From Megascapheus bottae (taxonomy: Eukaryota > Chordata > Mammalia > Rodentia > Geomyidae): a DNA stretch of 64,000 bases. A model generated the notes under the pieces. The model saw nothing but the letters and a program-made list of their open reading frames with translations, made no database searches and was not told where the DNA came from. Position numbers and translations under genes: made by a program. Shown in pieces: positions 45,061-56,584 of the stretch (its first letter is position 1; each line of letters opens with the position of its first letter). The DNA lies in NCBI GenBank assembly GCA_024803745.1, contig JANJXV010000004.1, positions 46,680,358 through 46,744,357 of the forward strand. The letters run 5' to 3'.

Positions 45061-46194
45061 AAAAGATATAAAGGAAGCCTACAACTTAACCTTGAGTTGG
45101 TGGTAATTGCTCCATTGCAAGTTAGGTATAGAGTGGTGGAAGTCAAACAGGGCAGAACAATTTCATGACTACCATAAGCTCTATTCACAAAACGAAATGG
45201 CACCCAAGCATGCTAAACTGATGTTGTGTTGTGTTAGGTGCTGTATGCAAAGCTTTAGGGATCACTAGCTTCAAAGGAATTGAGGTATTCATAGACCAAA
45301 GATGAGTACCGAGAGAAATGATCATGCAAGTTAAAAAAGAAAAAAAAAAGGTTATCAGTATGAACTGTCCTTGGTAAATGTGTAACAAGAAGGGGGGAAC
45401 TGAAGTTCAAGGGAGCATTTTGGGAAAGCGACAAGACACAGAACCTAATGTTTAAGAAAAGTAGGATATCATTAAGTGGCAGGAAATGAAAGAAGCACTT
45501 TAGTCAAGAAACAATGATTAAATGATAGAAATGAATGACAGATGATAGAAATGGATAAATGATAGGCAACATGATAGAAATGTCTCTAGAAAATAAAGGA
45601 CTAATCAGTTTTTCTAAGGAAGGGAGCATGTCATTGACTAATTAAGAGCTGCCAAGGTCCTGCAGAGCCTCAGGAACCTGATTTAGGAGATCTATTCCTT
45701 CCTTGCTAACAACAGGCCAGTAGGAAAAGCCAAACTTTAGCAATGTTAAATGTAACCCAGGACATTATTTTTTCTTAAAAATTCCAATTAAAAGCCTGAA
45801 AAGTAAATGAGTGTGAGGTTGGTAATTACCACATATTGTAATTGAAAGTACATATCTTAAAATTTAGGAGGAACTCTTGTCTCTCAAAAGACATTGCAAA
45901 ACACTTAAGGAAAAGCTGAATTTTAACTCTGGCTCAACTGGGGACGCAATGTTTTTTTCTCCTCTCTCCCCTTCCTTCTTTGCCTCATACTCATCTTTAT
46001 TCTGTTTTGTACGTCTCAGAGACAGACAGAAATATTCAGTGAAGAAGAGTGCTTTGTAGTCTTTGTAGGTGATAACAAAGTATTTTTAATGCACTGTGTG
46101 AAGTTATTTCTTTTTTTTCCTTTTTTCCTTTGGTTTATCCCCTGTTGTCACTGTATTTGATTTTGGTAACCTGTGTCTTATATATATGTTTATC
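45061..46194. other. Unique non-coding DNA
   Basis: No gene or named repeat recognised. ATGATAGAAATG-type units repeat at 45522-45580. Confidence 0.45.
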
Positions 46195-46445
46195 TGATTT
46201 GGGAAAGGGAAGAGGAACAACAGAATGATGAGACAAAGGACAAAGAGTGAGCCAATGCAACAATGATACAAGACAATACGTTAGAAATGAATTTTACATC
46301 AGGAGGGGGTTTGGGGAGAAGGAAAGTGAGAGAAAAATGAGGGAGTGTTAACAATGTTAGATAAGAAATGTATTCATCACCTTACATATGAGTAACTATA
46401 ACCACTCTGTACATCACCTTGATGATAAAATTAAATTAAAAAAAT
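46195..46445 (+). mobile_element. 3' end of an unassigned retroelement, probably an L1 subfamily
   Basis: GAGGAACAACAGAATGATGAG ... GGAGGGGGTTTGGGGAGAAG ... TATTCATCACCTTACATATG, AGTAACTATAACCACTCTGT and ACATCACCTTGATGATAAAAT with an A-rich end. It shares block order with 7641-7760. It looks like the 3' UTR and tail of a LINE, but I cannot name the family. Confidence 0.5.
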
Positions 46446-46556
46446 CTGTAACACATTATAGAATACTTGACAACAGATATGTAGCCCTCTAGGAGAAAAA
46501 GGAGAAGGAGATTAAAAAAGAAAGAGGTTTGAAAGGAAAAAAGAAAAGCCCAAGTG

Positions 46557-46557
<1 letters not shown>

Positions 46558-46590
<33 letters not shown>
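46558..46590. repeat. (CA)n microsatellite
   Basis: An AC dinucleotide run. Confidence 0.95.
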
Positions 46591-46592
<2 letters not shown>

Positions 46593-47214
46593 ACACAACG
46601 TGTTTAGAGTCATTCACTCAAGGGACAGACATTTAGAGAATAAAAATTAATAAAGACTAGCCCTTTCAGGGATAATTAAAGCTTGGAGACTTTGAGACAA
46701 TCAAATCAGGTCAGGTCTGAGAGTTCTTCTTTCCCAGAGCTGTCTAGAACTCCTTCCACACAGACTTGTACAGAGGCCCAGCAAGCTGGGTCACTGCTGT
46801 TGTGTCTGGTGTGAAAATACGTTTTATCAGAGGCATTTTAGGCTCCAGTCAGGGTATGATGGTAGAAGAAATGGATCTTTCAAAAACTAAGGGTTGAATT
46901 AAAGATTCAGTCATACAATTTATAGAATGGAAAGATAGGTATTTTAGTACTGTGAAGTACTAAAACCATAGGTTAGATAGCTCATGTAGTAGTTGCTCAT
47001 TTATAATACTTGGGATTGGAAATTCTGAGATCAAGCTTGGTTGTGGCAGAATTCTGTTTCTGACAAGGGCTCTCTTGACTCACAAATGGCTGCCCTTTGC
47101 CTCCAAAGAGTTTTGTTGTTTTTTCCTGTTCTGCTGAAGAGATCCTGTTCTTCTGGCTGCATTTAACTTACTTTTTCTTTTTAATTGTTGAGGCAGGGTC
47201 TCCCTTGGATTCTC
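46591..47214. other. Unique non-coding DNA
   Basis: No gene or named repeat recognised. Confidence 0.45.
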
Positions 47215-47470
47215 AGTCATTTTTTTTGTTGTTGTTGTTATTCTTTGTAGAGCTTGAACTCTAGGCCTGGGCTCTGTCCCTGAACGCTTTAAACTCAAGG
47301 ATAGCACTCTACTATTCAAGCACTGTGCCACTTCCAGTTTTCTGGTGGTTAATTGTTGATAAGAGTCTCATGGACTTTTATAACTGGGCTGGCTTTGAAC
47401 AGTGATGATCAGATCTCAGGTTCCTGAGTAGAAAGGAGTACAGGCAGGAGGCAGTAGTGCCTGGCATGCC
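47215..47470 (-). mobile_element. Alu-like/tRNA-like dimeric SINE
   Basis: The plus strand begins with a T run and GTTGTTGTTGTTATTC tail, then TAGAGCTTGAACTCTAGGCC (right half), ACTTCCAGTTTTCTGGTGGT, TGGCTTTGAACAGTGATGAT and TACAGGCAGGAGGCAGTAGT (Alu-like head). It is an older copy. A second partial ALU-like end follows at about 47495-47535 (GAGTGCTAGAATTATAGGTC). Confidence 0.8.
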
Positions 47471-47535
47471 CAATCCTTTTCGTGTCTATTGTCTGAGTGC
47501 TAGAATTATAGGTCTGAGCTACCATGACCAGCTCT

Positions 47536-48444
47536 CAATTAACATTAATTATCTCCTTATAAATAGTCTCTCCAGATACAGTCACATTGGGCATTATGAT
47601 TTATAGGAATTTGAGAGGAACACAATTTATATGCTGTAATGGAAAATTTGAGTCTGTGTTCCAACTACCTGTGAGTTCTTGATTATTTAGATTCCCTTCA
47701 GGTAGATAAGAGAGAAGAATGAAGGAATATTAATGGACAAAGGATTTCTAAAGAACTGCTTGGCTTTAACATTATCAGAATTCCTTACTACTAATTCTAG
47801 TATAAAGTGGCTTTATAGAATTATGCAAAATAACTGAGACAAACATTGGCAGAGCCAATAGAATTGCCCCCAAAAGTATTACAGCATCACTGCCAACAGC
47901 TGTAATGAAGTAGCACCAGGCAGCAGGTAAACTAGTCTAGCAGGCTTCAAGTTGAGATGTGTTTGCTCATTTGGTTTAAAAATAACATTTTATGTTTAAA
48001 TTTTTGACAAAAGTTTATTCTTTCTGAAAAATAAACATCCATTTTAATCAAATAATTAGTTTCAACAGGAATATACTCTCTTTCTTTCTGTTAAATCATC
48101 TGTAAGTATATGTGCAAAGGTATTCCAACTTAACATATCTTTTTATTTGTGCATTATATCTTGACTTTTGTTACCCCTTCCATCATTTTCCTCCCACTCT
48201 GATTTTCACCAATCTCCTCAAGTTCCCTAGTTCTACTTGCAGATATATACATTGAGAATTCTGAGTTTTTTGCTCAACATTCTCTACATTGACTCCCTTC
48301 TAAGCCCTGGACCCTTTCAGAAAAGCCATGTTCAGCTTACTAGTATTCATTAGGTTAAACTGTCTGTTAAATGTTCAAAAGGGTTTCATCATGGGAAATC
48401 ACTCCTGTGTATATCATATTTTAATCACTTTGATTATATATAAT

Positions 48445-48446
<2 letters not shown>
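47536..48446. other. Unique non-coding DNA
   Basis: No gene recognised. The pyrimidine-rich part at 48165-48350 could be an antisense old L1 3' UTR, but the match is weak. Confidence 0.4.

Positions 48447-48487
<41 letters not shown>
48447..48487. repeat. (CA)n microsatellite
   Basis: AC run with one AAAC interruption. Confidence 0.95.
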
Positions 48488-49439
48488 GAACTGGAGTTTG
48501 ACCTATTGTTCAGTATTAGTCTTTGAGTGTTCAACCTTATTGATAAATTCTTCAAAACTATAATTACCAATGTTTGATGGTATGCAGATCACTTTCTGTC
48601 TTTCCTAGAATGGCTTAATAAAAATTTTCAAAACTCAGGAATCACAGGTTCAGGAGCTTTCCAAAAAAATTGAAACAACAGGGATACATCATGTTTAAGA
48701 TTATTTAAAACTAGTGATCAAAGGAGTGATTTCCAGCTGACGAAGAAGCTTTAAGACTTAAGCCTTTGAGTCCAGTGAAAAATATGACAGTGAATATCAT
48801 ATCACCTCTCTGCATTCCATTGAATTCTACAAGATTAGTAATCCAAGAGCATATTCAATAAAGCTTCTGTTATCTGTTTTATTATAGCTACCAGGATTCA
48901 CTCCCAGCCCAGCACATCCAAGATCACATTGGCAGCCCTGAGGATATAGAAGAAAGGCAAATCCTAGAGACAAAGGTAAGAAACTCATCAGAGCAGAAGT
49001 AAAGATTACTGAGTGGATTTTCTCCACTCAGAATCCTTACTAGTGAATAATACCTTCTGCCTCTTTAAGGTAACTATTTATTTGCCCTGATATGGACAGT
49101 GAACATTTGCTTTGGCTTAAAAAAAAAGAATGTGTACTCTAATGGAAGAATCAAATTATATCAGAAAAGGAAGCACTTTAAGCTTTATTGCTGTAGATCA
49201 CTCTGCCTCCAGCTGTGAATCTGATTGATGTTTAAAGCCCCTGAGGCTCTGGCAGCTGTGGTGGCTGATTCAAATAAGAAAAAAAAAGTGTGCAAGTGTG
49301 CATGTTGGTGTGTGTGAATGCATGTGCAAGTGTTTGTAAGTGGCATAAAGATATATATGGGAAAATTAATTTTTATATCTCTTCTATTTTAAAGTCTTTA
49401 AAATAGTTACAAATCCAGATAGATATTTTATAAGTAGAA
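48488..49439. other. Unique non-coding DNA
   Basis: No gene or named repeat recognised; a TGTG-rich stretch lies at 49288-49335. Confidence 0.45.
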
Positions 49440-49665
49440 AAACAAATATATACATACATGTGTATGCATGTAATGTAAGTATGTGTATATACACACACAT
49501 ACATATAGCCAACAAGAGAGATGTTTGTGTGTGAGACAGAGAAAAAAGAAGAAGAGGGGGAGAAACAGAGAAAGAGTGAAGCAGTCAGAAAGAAACAGGG
49601 AGACAAAAAAAGCAAATGCACACAATAAGAAACAGAAAGAGAGGAATAAGGAGACAGAGATAGAG
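49440..49665. repeat. Compound low-complexity DNA (CATA/CA then GA-rich)
   Basis: ACATACATG, TATACACACAC and CATACATATAG strings are followed by a purine-rich stretch (AGACAGAG, AAGAAGAGGG, AGAAAGAAACAG). Cys/Phe/Ser-rich frames on both strands here are artefacts of the composition. Confidence 0.85.
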
Positions 49666-50276
49666 ATCTATATGTTCGACTACATAACTATTTCTATACC
49701 AGCAAATGGAAAGCAGATGAGTTGTTATGGGTACAAAGAGACTGCATACATAGTAAAAGTTTTGTCTTTTTTAAACTATCCTAGATAAGGATAGGGAAAG
49801 ACTCAATTAATAGTTGTAAAATATAAATGAATTGGACTGCTTTGAATTTCATTTAAAAGATGCCTAGATTGGGAACCTATTTCACCCTTCCATTCTTAAT
49901 ATAGCACTTCTTCTAGAGACTGTTTTTTTAAGAATAAGTGACTGCTCCCTATTTCTATCAAGTCATTTAAATATTTATTAAACCTACACTTTAATCCTAG
50001 CACTGGAATTGGAAACACAAAGCTGAAATGTGGAAGATCCTGAACTCACAAACCTAGGTGTCATATAATTGGAACATCTGGCATTGGTTTATATTTACAT
50101 AAAATGTCATTTCTTGTTTAATGTCTTATGAGATTACTCTTATGTGTAATTTCTTGTATGTCTGCTCTTTTGTGCTCATGTAAGAAAACAAAAGTATGCT
50201 ATGACACGTATAATCTTTTTCCCCCTCAGGAAATGAATGGGGAAAATGATTATTTGTATGTAGTTAAAAATTTAGA
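49666..50276. other. Unique non-coding DNA
   Basis: No gene or named repeat recognised. Confidence 0.4.
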
Positions 50277-50480
50277 AATACCAGTGGCTCAAACCTGTAA
50301 TCCTAGCTGCTTAGGAAGCTGAGATCTGAGGATTGTGGCTCAAAATCAACTTGGTCATGAGCTAACTATCAGGAAACCGGAAGTGGCACTGCGGCTCAAA
50401 GTGGTAGAGTGCTAGCTTTGAGCTGAAGAGCTTAAGGACAGTGTGCAGGCCTAGAGGTCAAGCCCTATAACTGACAGAAA
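50277..50480 (+). mobile_element. Alu-like/tRNA-like dimeric SINE
   Basis: Starts ACCAGTGGCTCAAACCTGTAATCC, has GCTGAGATCTGAGGATTGTG in the left arm, then CGGAAGTGGCACTGCGGCTC, AGTGGTAGAGTGCTAGC and GGTCAAGCCCTATAACTGAC. Its 3' tail continues into the purine tract that follows. Confidence 0.88.
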
Positions 50481-50484
50481 GGAA

Positions 50485-50625
50485 CAAAGGAAGGAAGGAA
50501 GGAAGGAAGGGAGGGAGGGAGGGAGGGAGGGAGGGAGGGAGGGAGGGAGGGAGGGGGAGGGAGGGAGGGGGAGGGAGGGAGGGAGGGAGGGAGGGAAGGG
50601 AATAAAGGAAGAAAAGAAAGAAAGG
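50485..50625. repeat. (GGAA)n/(GGGA)n purine tract, expanded SINE tail
   Basis: GGAA units (50487-50510) change to GGGA units (50510-50600), then AAGAAAAGAAAG. The tract directly continues the SINE at 50277, so it is probably an expanded SINE tail. The Pro/Ser-rich minus frames across it are artefacts. Confidence 0.95.
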
Positions 50626-50689
50626 AAAAGAAAAATCAGGAACAGACAAATATTTGAGAAAAAGTGACAGACAGTGATCAAGTAAAAAA

Positions 50690-51120
50690 TTTTTACAAGT
50701 TAGAACTAAGCATATCATTAAAATATCTAAAAAAGAATGTTAAGCAAAGAACATCAGGCCCAGAGAAACAAAGGATGAATGTTTTCCCTTATATGTGGAA
50801 GCTAGATTTAGCTTATAAGCTTAGAAGTAAATATATTGGATGATACTCTAGTATATACAAATGTAAAACTTAAATACAATGATTCAAGAGCAGCAGTCAG
50901 ACAACACTAGTCAAAGTTGAACAAAATAAAACACCAGGAAGTGGATACTTGAAAGGGGTAGGTGGGGTCATGGGGAAATGAATAGAAAAAAGAAGAGAGG
51001 GAGAATGCAGCCAAGAAGTCAATGTGTAACTTACAAAATTAATAAGATTGAGGGAAGAGGTAGGTGGGGAGAGATGGGTGAGAATATTGAAAGGGATGAT
51101 ATAGATGAATATATATCATA
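50690..51120 (+). mobile_element. Older L1 3' end
   Basis: AAGAACATCAGGCCCAGAGAAAC, TTTTCCCTTATATGTGGAAG, AAGTAAATATATTGGATG, CACCAGGAAGTGGATACTTG and AGGTGGGGAGAGATGGGTGA parallel the L1 tail at 58800-59425 block by block. It represents an older or sister subfamily of the young L1s. Confidence 0.7.
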
Positions 51121-51186
51121 TTGACAAACTTCATATTGGCAACTTCTTTGTACAATAACTTAAATATTATATATCTATATATAATT

Positions 51187-51637
51187 ATAAGTATAAGCTG
51201 GGTACTAAAGGCTCATGCTTATAATCTGTACTACTCAGGTGGCCCAGATCTGTGGATCATGGTTCAAAAGCAGCCAGGGCCTGAATATCCATTAGTATCT
51301 AATCTCCAATTAACTACACACAAAAAAAGGAAAAAAGCCTGATGTGTAGCAGGCAGTAGAACTCTAGGCTTGAGCATGAAAAGCCGAGAAACACAGGGCC
51401 AGTAATGTGGCCAAGTGGTAGGATGCTTGCCTACCATGCATGAAGGCCTTGGTTCAATTCCTGGGTACCATATTCACAGAAAAAGCTGGAAGTGATACTG
51501 TGGCTCAAATGGTAGAGTGTTATCTTTGAGAAAGCCCAAGGACAGTGCCCTAGTCCTGAGTTCAAGCCCCCAGGACTAGCAAAAATGAAAAAAAGCTGAG
51601 ATACATTGCCCAGACTCTGAATTCAAACTCCAGTTTC

Positions 51638-51640
<3 letters not shown>
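51187..51640 (+). mobile_element. Alu-like/tRNA-like dimeric SINE, interrupted by a second SINE
   Basis: The outer element runs from about 51187 (TAAGCTGGGTACTAAAGGCT CATGC) through GGCCCAGATCTGTGGATCAT and AATTAACTACACACAAA to the right half that starts near 51345, and resumes at 51607 with TGCCCAGACTCTGAATTCAAAC after the inserted SINE. The two halves together give one normal-length dimer. Confidence 0.85.
51397..51590 (+). mobile_element. Dimeric tRNA-derived SINE (IDL-Geo type) nested in another SINE
   Basis: ID-like left half (TGTGGCCAAGTGGTAGGATG, B box GGTTCAATTCC), right half (ACTGTGGCTCAAATGGTAGAG, AGTTCAAGCCCCCAGGACTAG) and A tail. Its target-site duplication is part of the outer SINE: AAAAGCCGAGAAACAC near 51379-51394 and AAAAGCTGAGATACAT at 51591-51606, with a few mismatches. 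Confidence 0.9.

Positions 51641-51692
<52 letters not shown>
51639..51692. repeat. (CA)n microsatellite at a SINE tail
   Basis: An AC run of about 27 units directly following the end of the outer SINE at 51187-51640, as at 57752. Confidence 0.95.
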
Positions 51693-51694
<2 letters not shown>

Positions 51695-52682
51695 TAATGA
51701 AGAGGCTGTGGTATGGATAAAATAAATACAAGTCTCTGATTTTAAACAATACTATCACCAAAATCCTCTTGCTCCTCCTTATCCTTATCAACCTCATAAT
51801 TTAGCTGGATTCTAACAAGGTTCAGCTAACTTAGTGGCTGGTTAGTAGTTTTAGTTTAGGATACATTTGTGTGTGTAAGAGTGCAATGATGTTTTTAATT
51901 GGACCTGTAAGTCAGTGAGTATTTTTCTGAGAGAAAACCCCTCCTAATCCCATTATCATCCTGCAGTGTTGCTTCTTACTATCTTTTGAAAGCTTTCTGC
52001 ACAGAACTCTTGAAATTTTTCCAACTTGCCTTAAAAAATAATTTCATTCTTGCATGGTAACTTAAATATTTTAAATTGATTTCTGAGACCTGTCAGCCTG
52101 GAAATTAATTTTAACATTTATTAAGAACATTTCAAAGGAAGACTCATACTTATTTTTTCTGACCATAACTTTCATATTATTTCATGCTCCCTCCCAGACA
52201 TTGTAAATAGAGGCCTCAAAAGACAGCAGAAGGAAATGAACTGTTTTTTTAATTATAAAAATGGTTGTAAAATTAGGTCTTTGTTGCATAGATAAATATT
52301 GCTTTTACATTCTAGTGTAATAACTAAAATTGGGAAAGAAATGACCATTATGCAAGGTATGTCTTTAATGATCTTGTTTCCTTGTGAGATATTCTTTGTT
52401 CTTTCATTGGGAATGTTAATATGATTCTCTTGTAGTTCAGGTGCTACTGCCCTGTTCTCTTTTTCTTTACAGTCCAATCAGGACACTCACTACCTATTCT
52501 CTTTTTTGGTCAGGACCTATCTGATAACAATGAAAGGAAGAAAAAATGACTAAGCTTCAAGAGAAGTGATGTATCCAGAATATTTATATAAGGGGTGAGC
52601 TATGAATTAAGAGCTGCAGAAAAAGCTACTTGTCTTAAGACTGCATTTTCAGAAAAAGGCACTGTTTTAAGATACATCCTTA
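51693..52682. other. Unique non-coding DNA
   Basis: No gene or named repeat recognised. Confidence 0.45.
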
Positions 52683-52885
52683 TGTGCCAGATAGCTTATG
52701 CCTATAATACTAGCTAATCAGAAGGAAAATATTTAAGGATCAGGGTTCAAAGCCAGCTAGGAAGGGAAAATCCATGATACTCCTTTCTTCATTTAACCAT
52801 CAAAATCTGGAAGTTGAGCTGTGGTTGAAGTAGCAATGCCAAGAGCTAAGTTCAAGGTTCAGGACAGGTACCAATAAAGCAACCA
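52683..52885 (+). mobile_element. Alu-like/tRNA-like dimeric SINE, diverged
   Basis: CCAGATAGCTTATGCCTATA ATACTAGCTAATCAGAAGG (head), TTCAAAGCCAGCTAGGAAGG GAAAATCC (middle) and AATCTGGAAGTTGAGCTGTGG ... AGCTAAGTTCAAGGTTCAGG (right half) keep the expected order. The divergence is high. Confidence 0.72.
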
Positions 52886-52934
52886 ACCAAAAATATGCTT
52901 TTAGGTTACTTAGAATGTTTTGGCAATGTGATAC

Positions 52935-53260
52935 TGTTGTCAGAATGTGTGTACCCTTCCAATTCGTATTTATTACATTTAACCCCCAATACTGGAACAT
53001 AGGCTTTTAGAAATTTGGTGAGGGAAGAGTGTTGTGTTCATGAATGTGATTAGTGCCTTTATGGAAACCAGGGAAGAGATTCTCCCCTATGTAAGATGGT
53101 AGTGTCAAGGTATTCATCGGTGAAATGTCTTTGTTTAGGACTACCTGAACTTCTCAGCCCCCCAAGTTGTGACAAACAAGTATTATTTGCTTATAAGGCA
53201 TTTCTCAGGTTATTGGTGTTTTTGTTATAGCACTAGAACTGAACTAACACAGGACATTCA
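52935..53260 (+). mobile_element. MaLR-type LTR fragment (ERVL-related, non-coding)
   Basis: AACCCCCAATACTGGAACAT AGGC, GAATGTGATTAGTGCCTTTA, TTCTCAGCCCCCCAAGTTGT GACAAACAAG, TTGCTTATAAGGC and TTTTTGTTATAGCACTAGAA CTGAACTAACACA follow the order of the 3' half of MST/MLT-type LTRs, including the terminal 'gttatagcagcccgaactga ctaaga' block. An old solo LTR; no internal coding region is attached. Confidence 0.65.
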
Positions 53261-53456
53261 TCTTCATCAATTGTGCTAATCACCTTGGAGACTTCTGCAC
53301 TTCTGAAAATCTCATCTAAATCATCCCCCATTGTAAATGCATTCAGTTGCCTCACAGTAGAGTTCAGGAAATGTGGTGACATCACAGAAGTAACAAAAAT
53401 GGCACTTAGGTTTTCTTCCTCTTACATCTTATTTTTAACAGTTTCCAGAGATAATT

Positions 53457-53467
53457 GGATAGATAGG

Positions 53468-53523
<56 letters not shown>

Positions 53524-53524
53524 T
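53457..53524. repeat. (GATA)n then (GACA)n microsatellite
   Basis: GATA units at 53457-53509 pass into GACA units at 53510-53524. The adjacent GATA and GACA blocks are a common compound type in vertebrates. Confidence 0.95.
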
Positions 53525-54194
53525 GATTTCATCCATCAGGTCATTTTCTCCTTCAACAGATATATGATTATGATTAGAAGTATGACTTTGTGCACAGATA
53601 AACATGACATCAGTATATTTAGGCAAGGCCTAGTCTTAGGCAGGTCTGGAGTTTGTATAAGTAGAGAGACATCAAATGCAGAGAATTATTCAATTATAGG
53701 TTTTACTACTTTCAAGGAGTGGGTAGAAGCTGATTCTGTTTTTTATATGTCAACACAGAAGATTTTCCTCCAGAAATGACATCGGACTAAGGCATTAAGC
53801 ATGGCAAGAGTTTAGTTGGAAGTTCATACTTATAATTCTTTAGGCAGAAGGACTGACTCAAACAAAAGGAGGGAAGCTAGAGTGGCCAAAGCCTTGCAAG
53901 CAGAGTATTTTTTTCCTAAGCAGAGAAAATTAGGGAAACCTCATAACTCACAATAATCCTTTAAGGGATGCATTATCTATGTTATCTTCTGAGATGCAAG
54001 TTATAAACCTAACCAGATATTAGAAGGTCTTTTGTTTTCTCTTTCCCAGATATTTTTCTCCTTCTCTATACCCTGTTGGTACTGCAGCTGCAAATCCTAT
54101 AATACTTCTGAATGAAACAAAAATGTTCACTGACAATGGAAAATAAAGACTTTATTGGGAAGAGTTTAGCTCATTATTCTGGCTTGCTGAAAGC
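53525..54194. other. Unique non-coding DNA
   Basis: No gene or named repeat recognised. Confidence 0.45.
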
Positions 54195-54505
54195 TTGGTT
54201 TCTATGTAGCAGTGGCTAGAGGTTATTGGATTATGAGGGCTCAAACTCATTCATAAATGAATTCTTTCCTGGACATATACCAGAATGGACTATTTGTGAG
54301 TGATGAGAAAAAAGAGGAAAAGAGGTTCACTTGATGGAGAATACCTAGAAGGGGGGGAAAATCGCAAAGGGTGTAGCTTGTCCCTCTATCACTCTCTTAC
54401 CAATCATCATAAGACCCACTGAACATCACCAAATCTACTATGATGTTCCAATCATAGGATTGGAAACAATGAAGTAAAATTGGACCCCAAATTTTCTATC
54501 CATCC
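54195..54505 (+). mobile_element. MaLR-type LTR fragment, tentative
   Basis: TAGAGGTTATTGGATTATGA GGGCTCAAACTCATTCATAA and TACTATGATGTTCCAATCAT, GAAACAATGAAGTAAAATTGGAC resemble blocks of rodent MaLR LTRs ('ggttattggatcatgagggctct', 'ccatgatgttctgcctcacc'). Both 5' and 3' ends are missing. It is very diverged. Confidence 0.5.
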
Positions 54506-55528
54506 ATGAACATAATTTAAAAAAAAATATTTCCTTTAAGTTTTCTCTTGCCAGAAGGCTGACTTACATAGTTACAAGCTGAACTAAAAGAAGAGTTAAA
54601 CAACCAAGATTTATGTAAATAAACAACAAGGGGATCTCCAAGGAATTCAGATAGTCCCCTGAAGACTATTCAAACCAGTAGCCTTGCTTTAACATAATGT
54701 TCTAGGAGGGAAGTCTTACTTTCCTGGTTTGGGTTTATAGGAGGGAAATTTTTAGGATTACCCAGACAATATGTGAGAGGGACAAAAGGGACAGCTTCAC
54801 CAAGACAGTGAGGCTGAGTATACTAAATATCTAGAAGCACTTTGAAGCTAAAGTTTGCTGCTGGCTTGCAGAATGGCTAGAAGCAGAAATGTGAAGGCTG
54901 ATAATGAAAGAGGGGGATCTCTAATGTCAATTCCAGAGTTGTGTCTCTGGATTTCTGTCTAGAAAAAGTAAACTCCCTCCAGCCCTATCCCCTACCCCAC
55001 CAAGTAACTCTGTTTACTAAATCTCTAAGGCTATTCACAACATTGTTGTCTATTCTGTTAGTGAGATTGGGGCTAATAATGACCAACAAAACAAACGAGC
55101 AGTTTTTACACATTTTAGTCATTTCTTGTTATGTTTTCCAATGACTTGTTCATCTTTATTCACATGTTACTATCTAAATGGTGGCTAAAAAGTGACAGCC
55201 CAAATAACTGTGAGAATGATTATATCCTTAAAAAGGATATAATAGTCATATCAAATAAAACAACTTTTTCTTTATATTAGTTAACTATTATGGAGTCATT
55301 TGAAAATATTGAGATGAATGATAAGATATGAAAATAAACATTATTGATTATAAGTTAAACACAATGTCAGCACATTCCTACTTTACTGCATATATTTAAA
55401 CTACATGTAGTATTTTAATACTACATTGCATAAAGAATGTTGTTTTTATTCTCCACTTAATATTGGACAATGACTCTTTCTTTAGGTCATTGACCTTTAC
55501 CAGTGAATCATTCTTAGAACTCTATATT
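54506..55528. other. Unique non-coding DNA
   Basis: No gene recognised. A perfect hairpin lies at 55220-55242 (TTATATCCTT, three-base loop, AAGGATATAA). Confidence 0.45.
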
Positions 55529-55541
55529 AAGGATATGCCAC

Positions 55542-55730
55542 CGGGCCAATTGTTTAGCCTAGTAGTAGAGTGCTTGCCTAGCATTCACAAAACCCTTGGT
55601 TCAATTTCTCCATACCACACACAGAGAAAAGGCCAAAGGGGTGCTGTGGCTCAAGTGATAGAGTGCTAGCCTTCTGAAAGCTCAATGGCAGTGCCCAGGC
55701 CCTGAGTTCAAGCCACAGGATTGGCTAAAA
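55542..55730 (+). mobile_element. Dimeric tRNA-derived SINE (IDL-Geo type)
   Basis: Left half with AATTGTTTAGCCTAGTAGTA GAG and GGTTCAATTTC, right half with GCTGTGGCTCAAGTGATAGAG and AGTTCAAGCCACAGGATTGG, short A tail. A 13-base target-site duplication AAGGATATrCCAC lies at 55529-55541 and 55731-55743 with one mismatch. Confidence 0.92.
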
Positions 55731-55743
55731 AAGGATATACCAC

Positions 55744-56355
55744 AACTTCTTTAACCATTTCTCAATGGTTTATGACTTTATTAAAGTCATAAATGTTATT
55801 GTACATACTGTTTTAATAAACATTTCCTATAGCTTAACCCTTTGTACATTGATATTTTGGGGGGTAGGTTATAGTTTTAGGAATTCAACTTGTAGATCAA
55901 AGAGTAGAAATAGTTGAACTGGAAAATGCTAACAATTTACTCTCCTAGTACCATTGAATCTATGGAGCTATGGACCCAATTTACATCTTCTCACAAACTT
56001 CATCATGCAGAATAGTAAAAATGTGAAAATACATAAGAAGAAAATGAAAAGTCCTTATAATCTTACTGATCAGAGACAACTATGAATAACATTGTGTTTT
56101 AACCTCTTTCAATGTTATTCTGTACATCTCTGGAATATCCATACTTTAGGTATGTACAGCATGCATATGGTTATGCATTAATTATAGCTTTTCTCTACTT
56201 ATAGTACTTTAGCACTTCTTTCTACTCACATTTTTAAATTTTAAAATAATCTTTAAATAAATTATACAGAACTATACATTCATATAGTGAGACTAATGGA
56301 GGATATTCTTGGAGAAGACCACAAAGGCTCAAGAGCTACATGTATATGATCATAT
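55744..56355. other. Unique non-coding DNA
   Basis: No gene or named repeat recognised. Confidence 0.45.
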
Positions 56356-56371
56356 AAAATGATATTTATCA

Positions 56372-56568
56372 GCTGGAAGTGTAGCCTAGTGGTACAGTGC
56401 TTGCTTAGCATGAGCAAAGCTGTGGGTTCGATTTCCTGGTACCACATTCACAGAAAAAGCTGAAAGTGGTGCTGTGGCACAAATGGTAGAGTACTAGCCT
56501 TGACAAAGCCAAAGGACAGTGCCAAAGTCCTGAGTTGAAGCCCTAGGAATGGCAATAAATAAATAAAC
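56372..56568 (+). mobile_element. Dimeric tRNA-derived SINE (IDL-Geo type)
   Basis: Left half with GTGTAGCCTAGTGGTACAGTG and GGTTCGATTTCC, right half with GTGCTGTGGCACAAATGG and AGTCCTGAGTTGAAGCCC, and a tail AATAAATAAATAAACAAA. An imperfect target-site duplication AAAATGrTAyTTAyCA lies at 56356-56371 and 56569-56584 (three mismatches), so it is older than the 34642 copy. Confidence 0.9.
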
Positions 56569-56584
56569 AAAATGGTACTTACCA

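Noticed and set aside
50277..50330. 7SL RNA gene or true Alu
   Set aside because: Only a short Alu-like arm is present and it is fused to a tRNA-like half, as in ten other copies. Rodent lineage-specific SINE is the better reading.
50451..50718. Pro/Ser/Leu-rich frames on the minus strand
   Set aside because: They are translations of the GGAA/GGGA tract.
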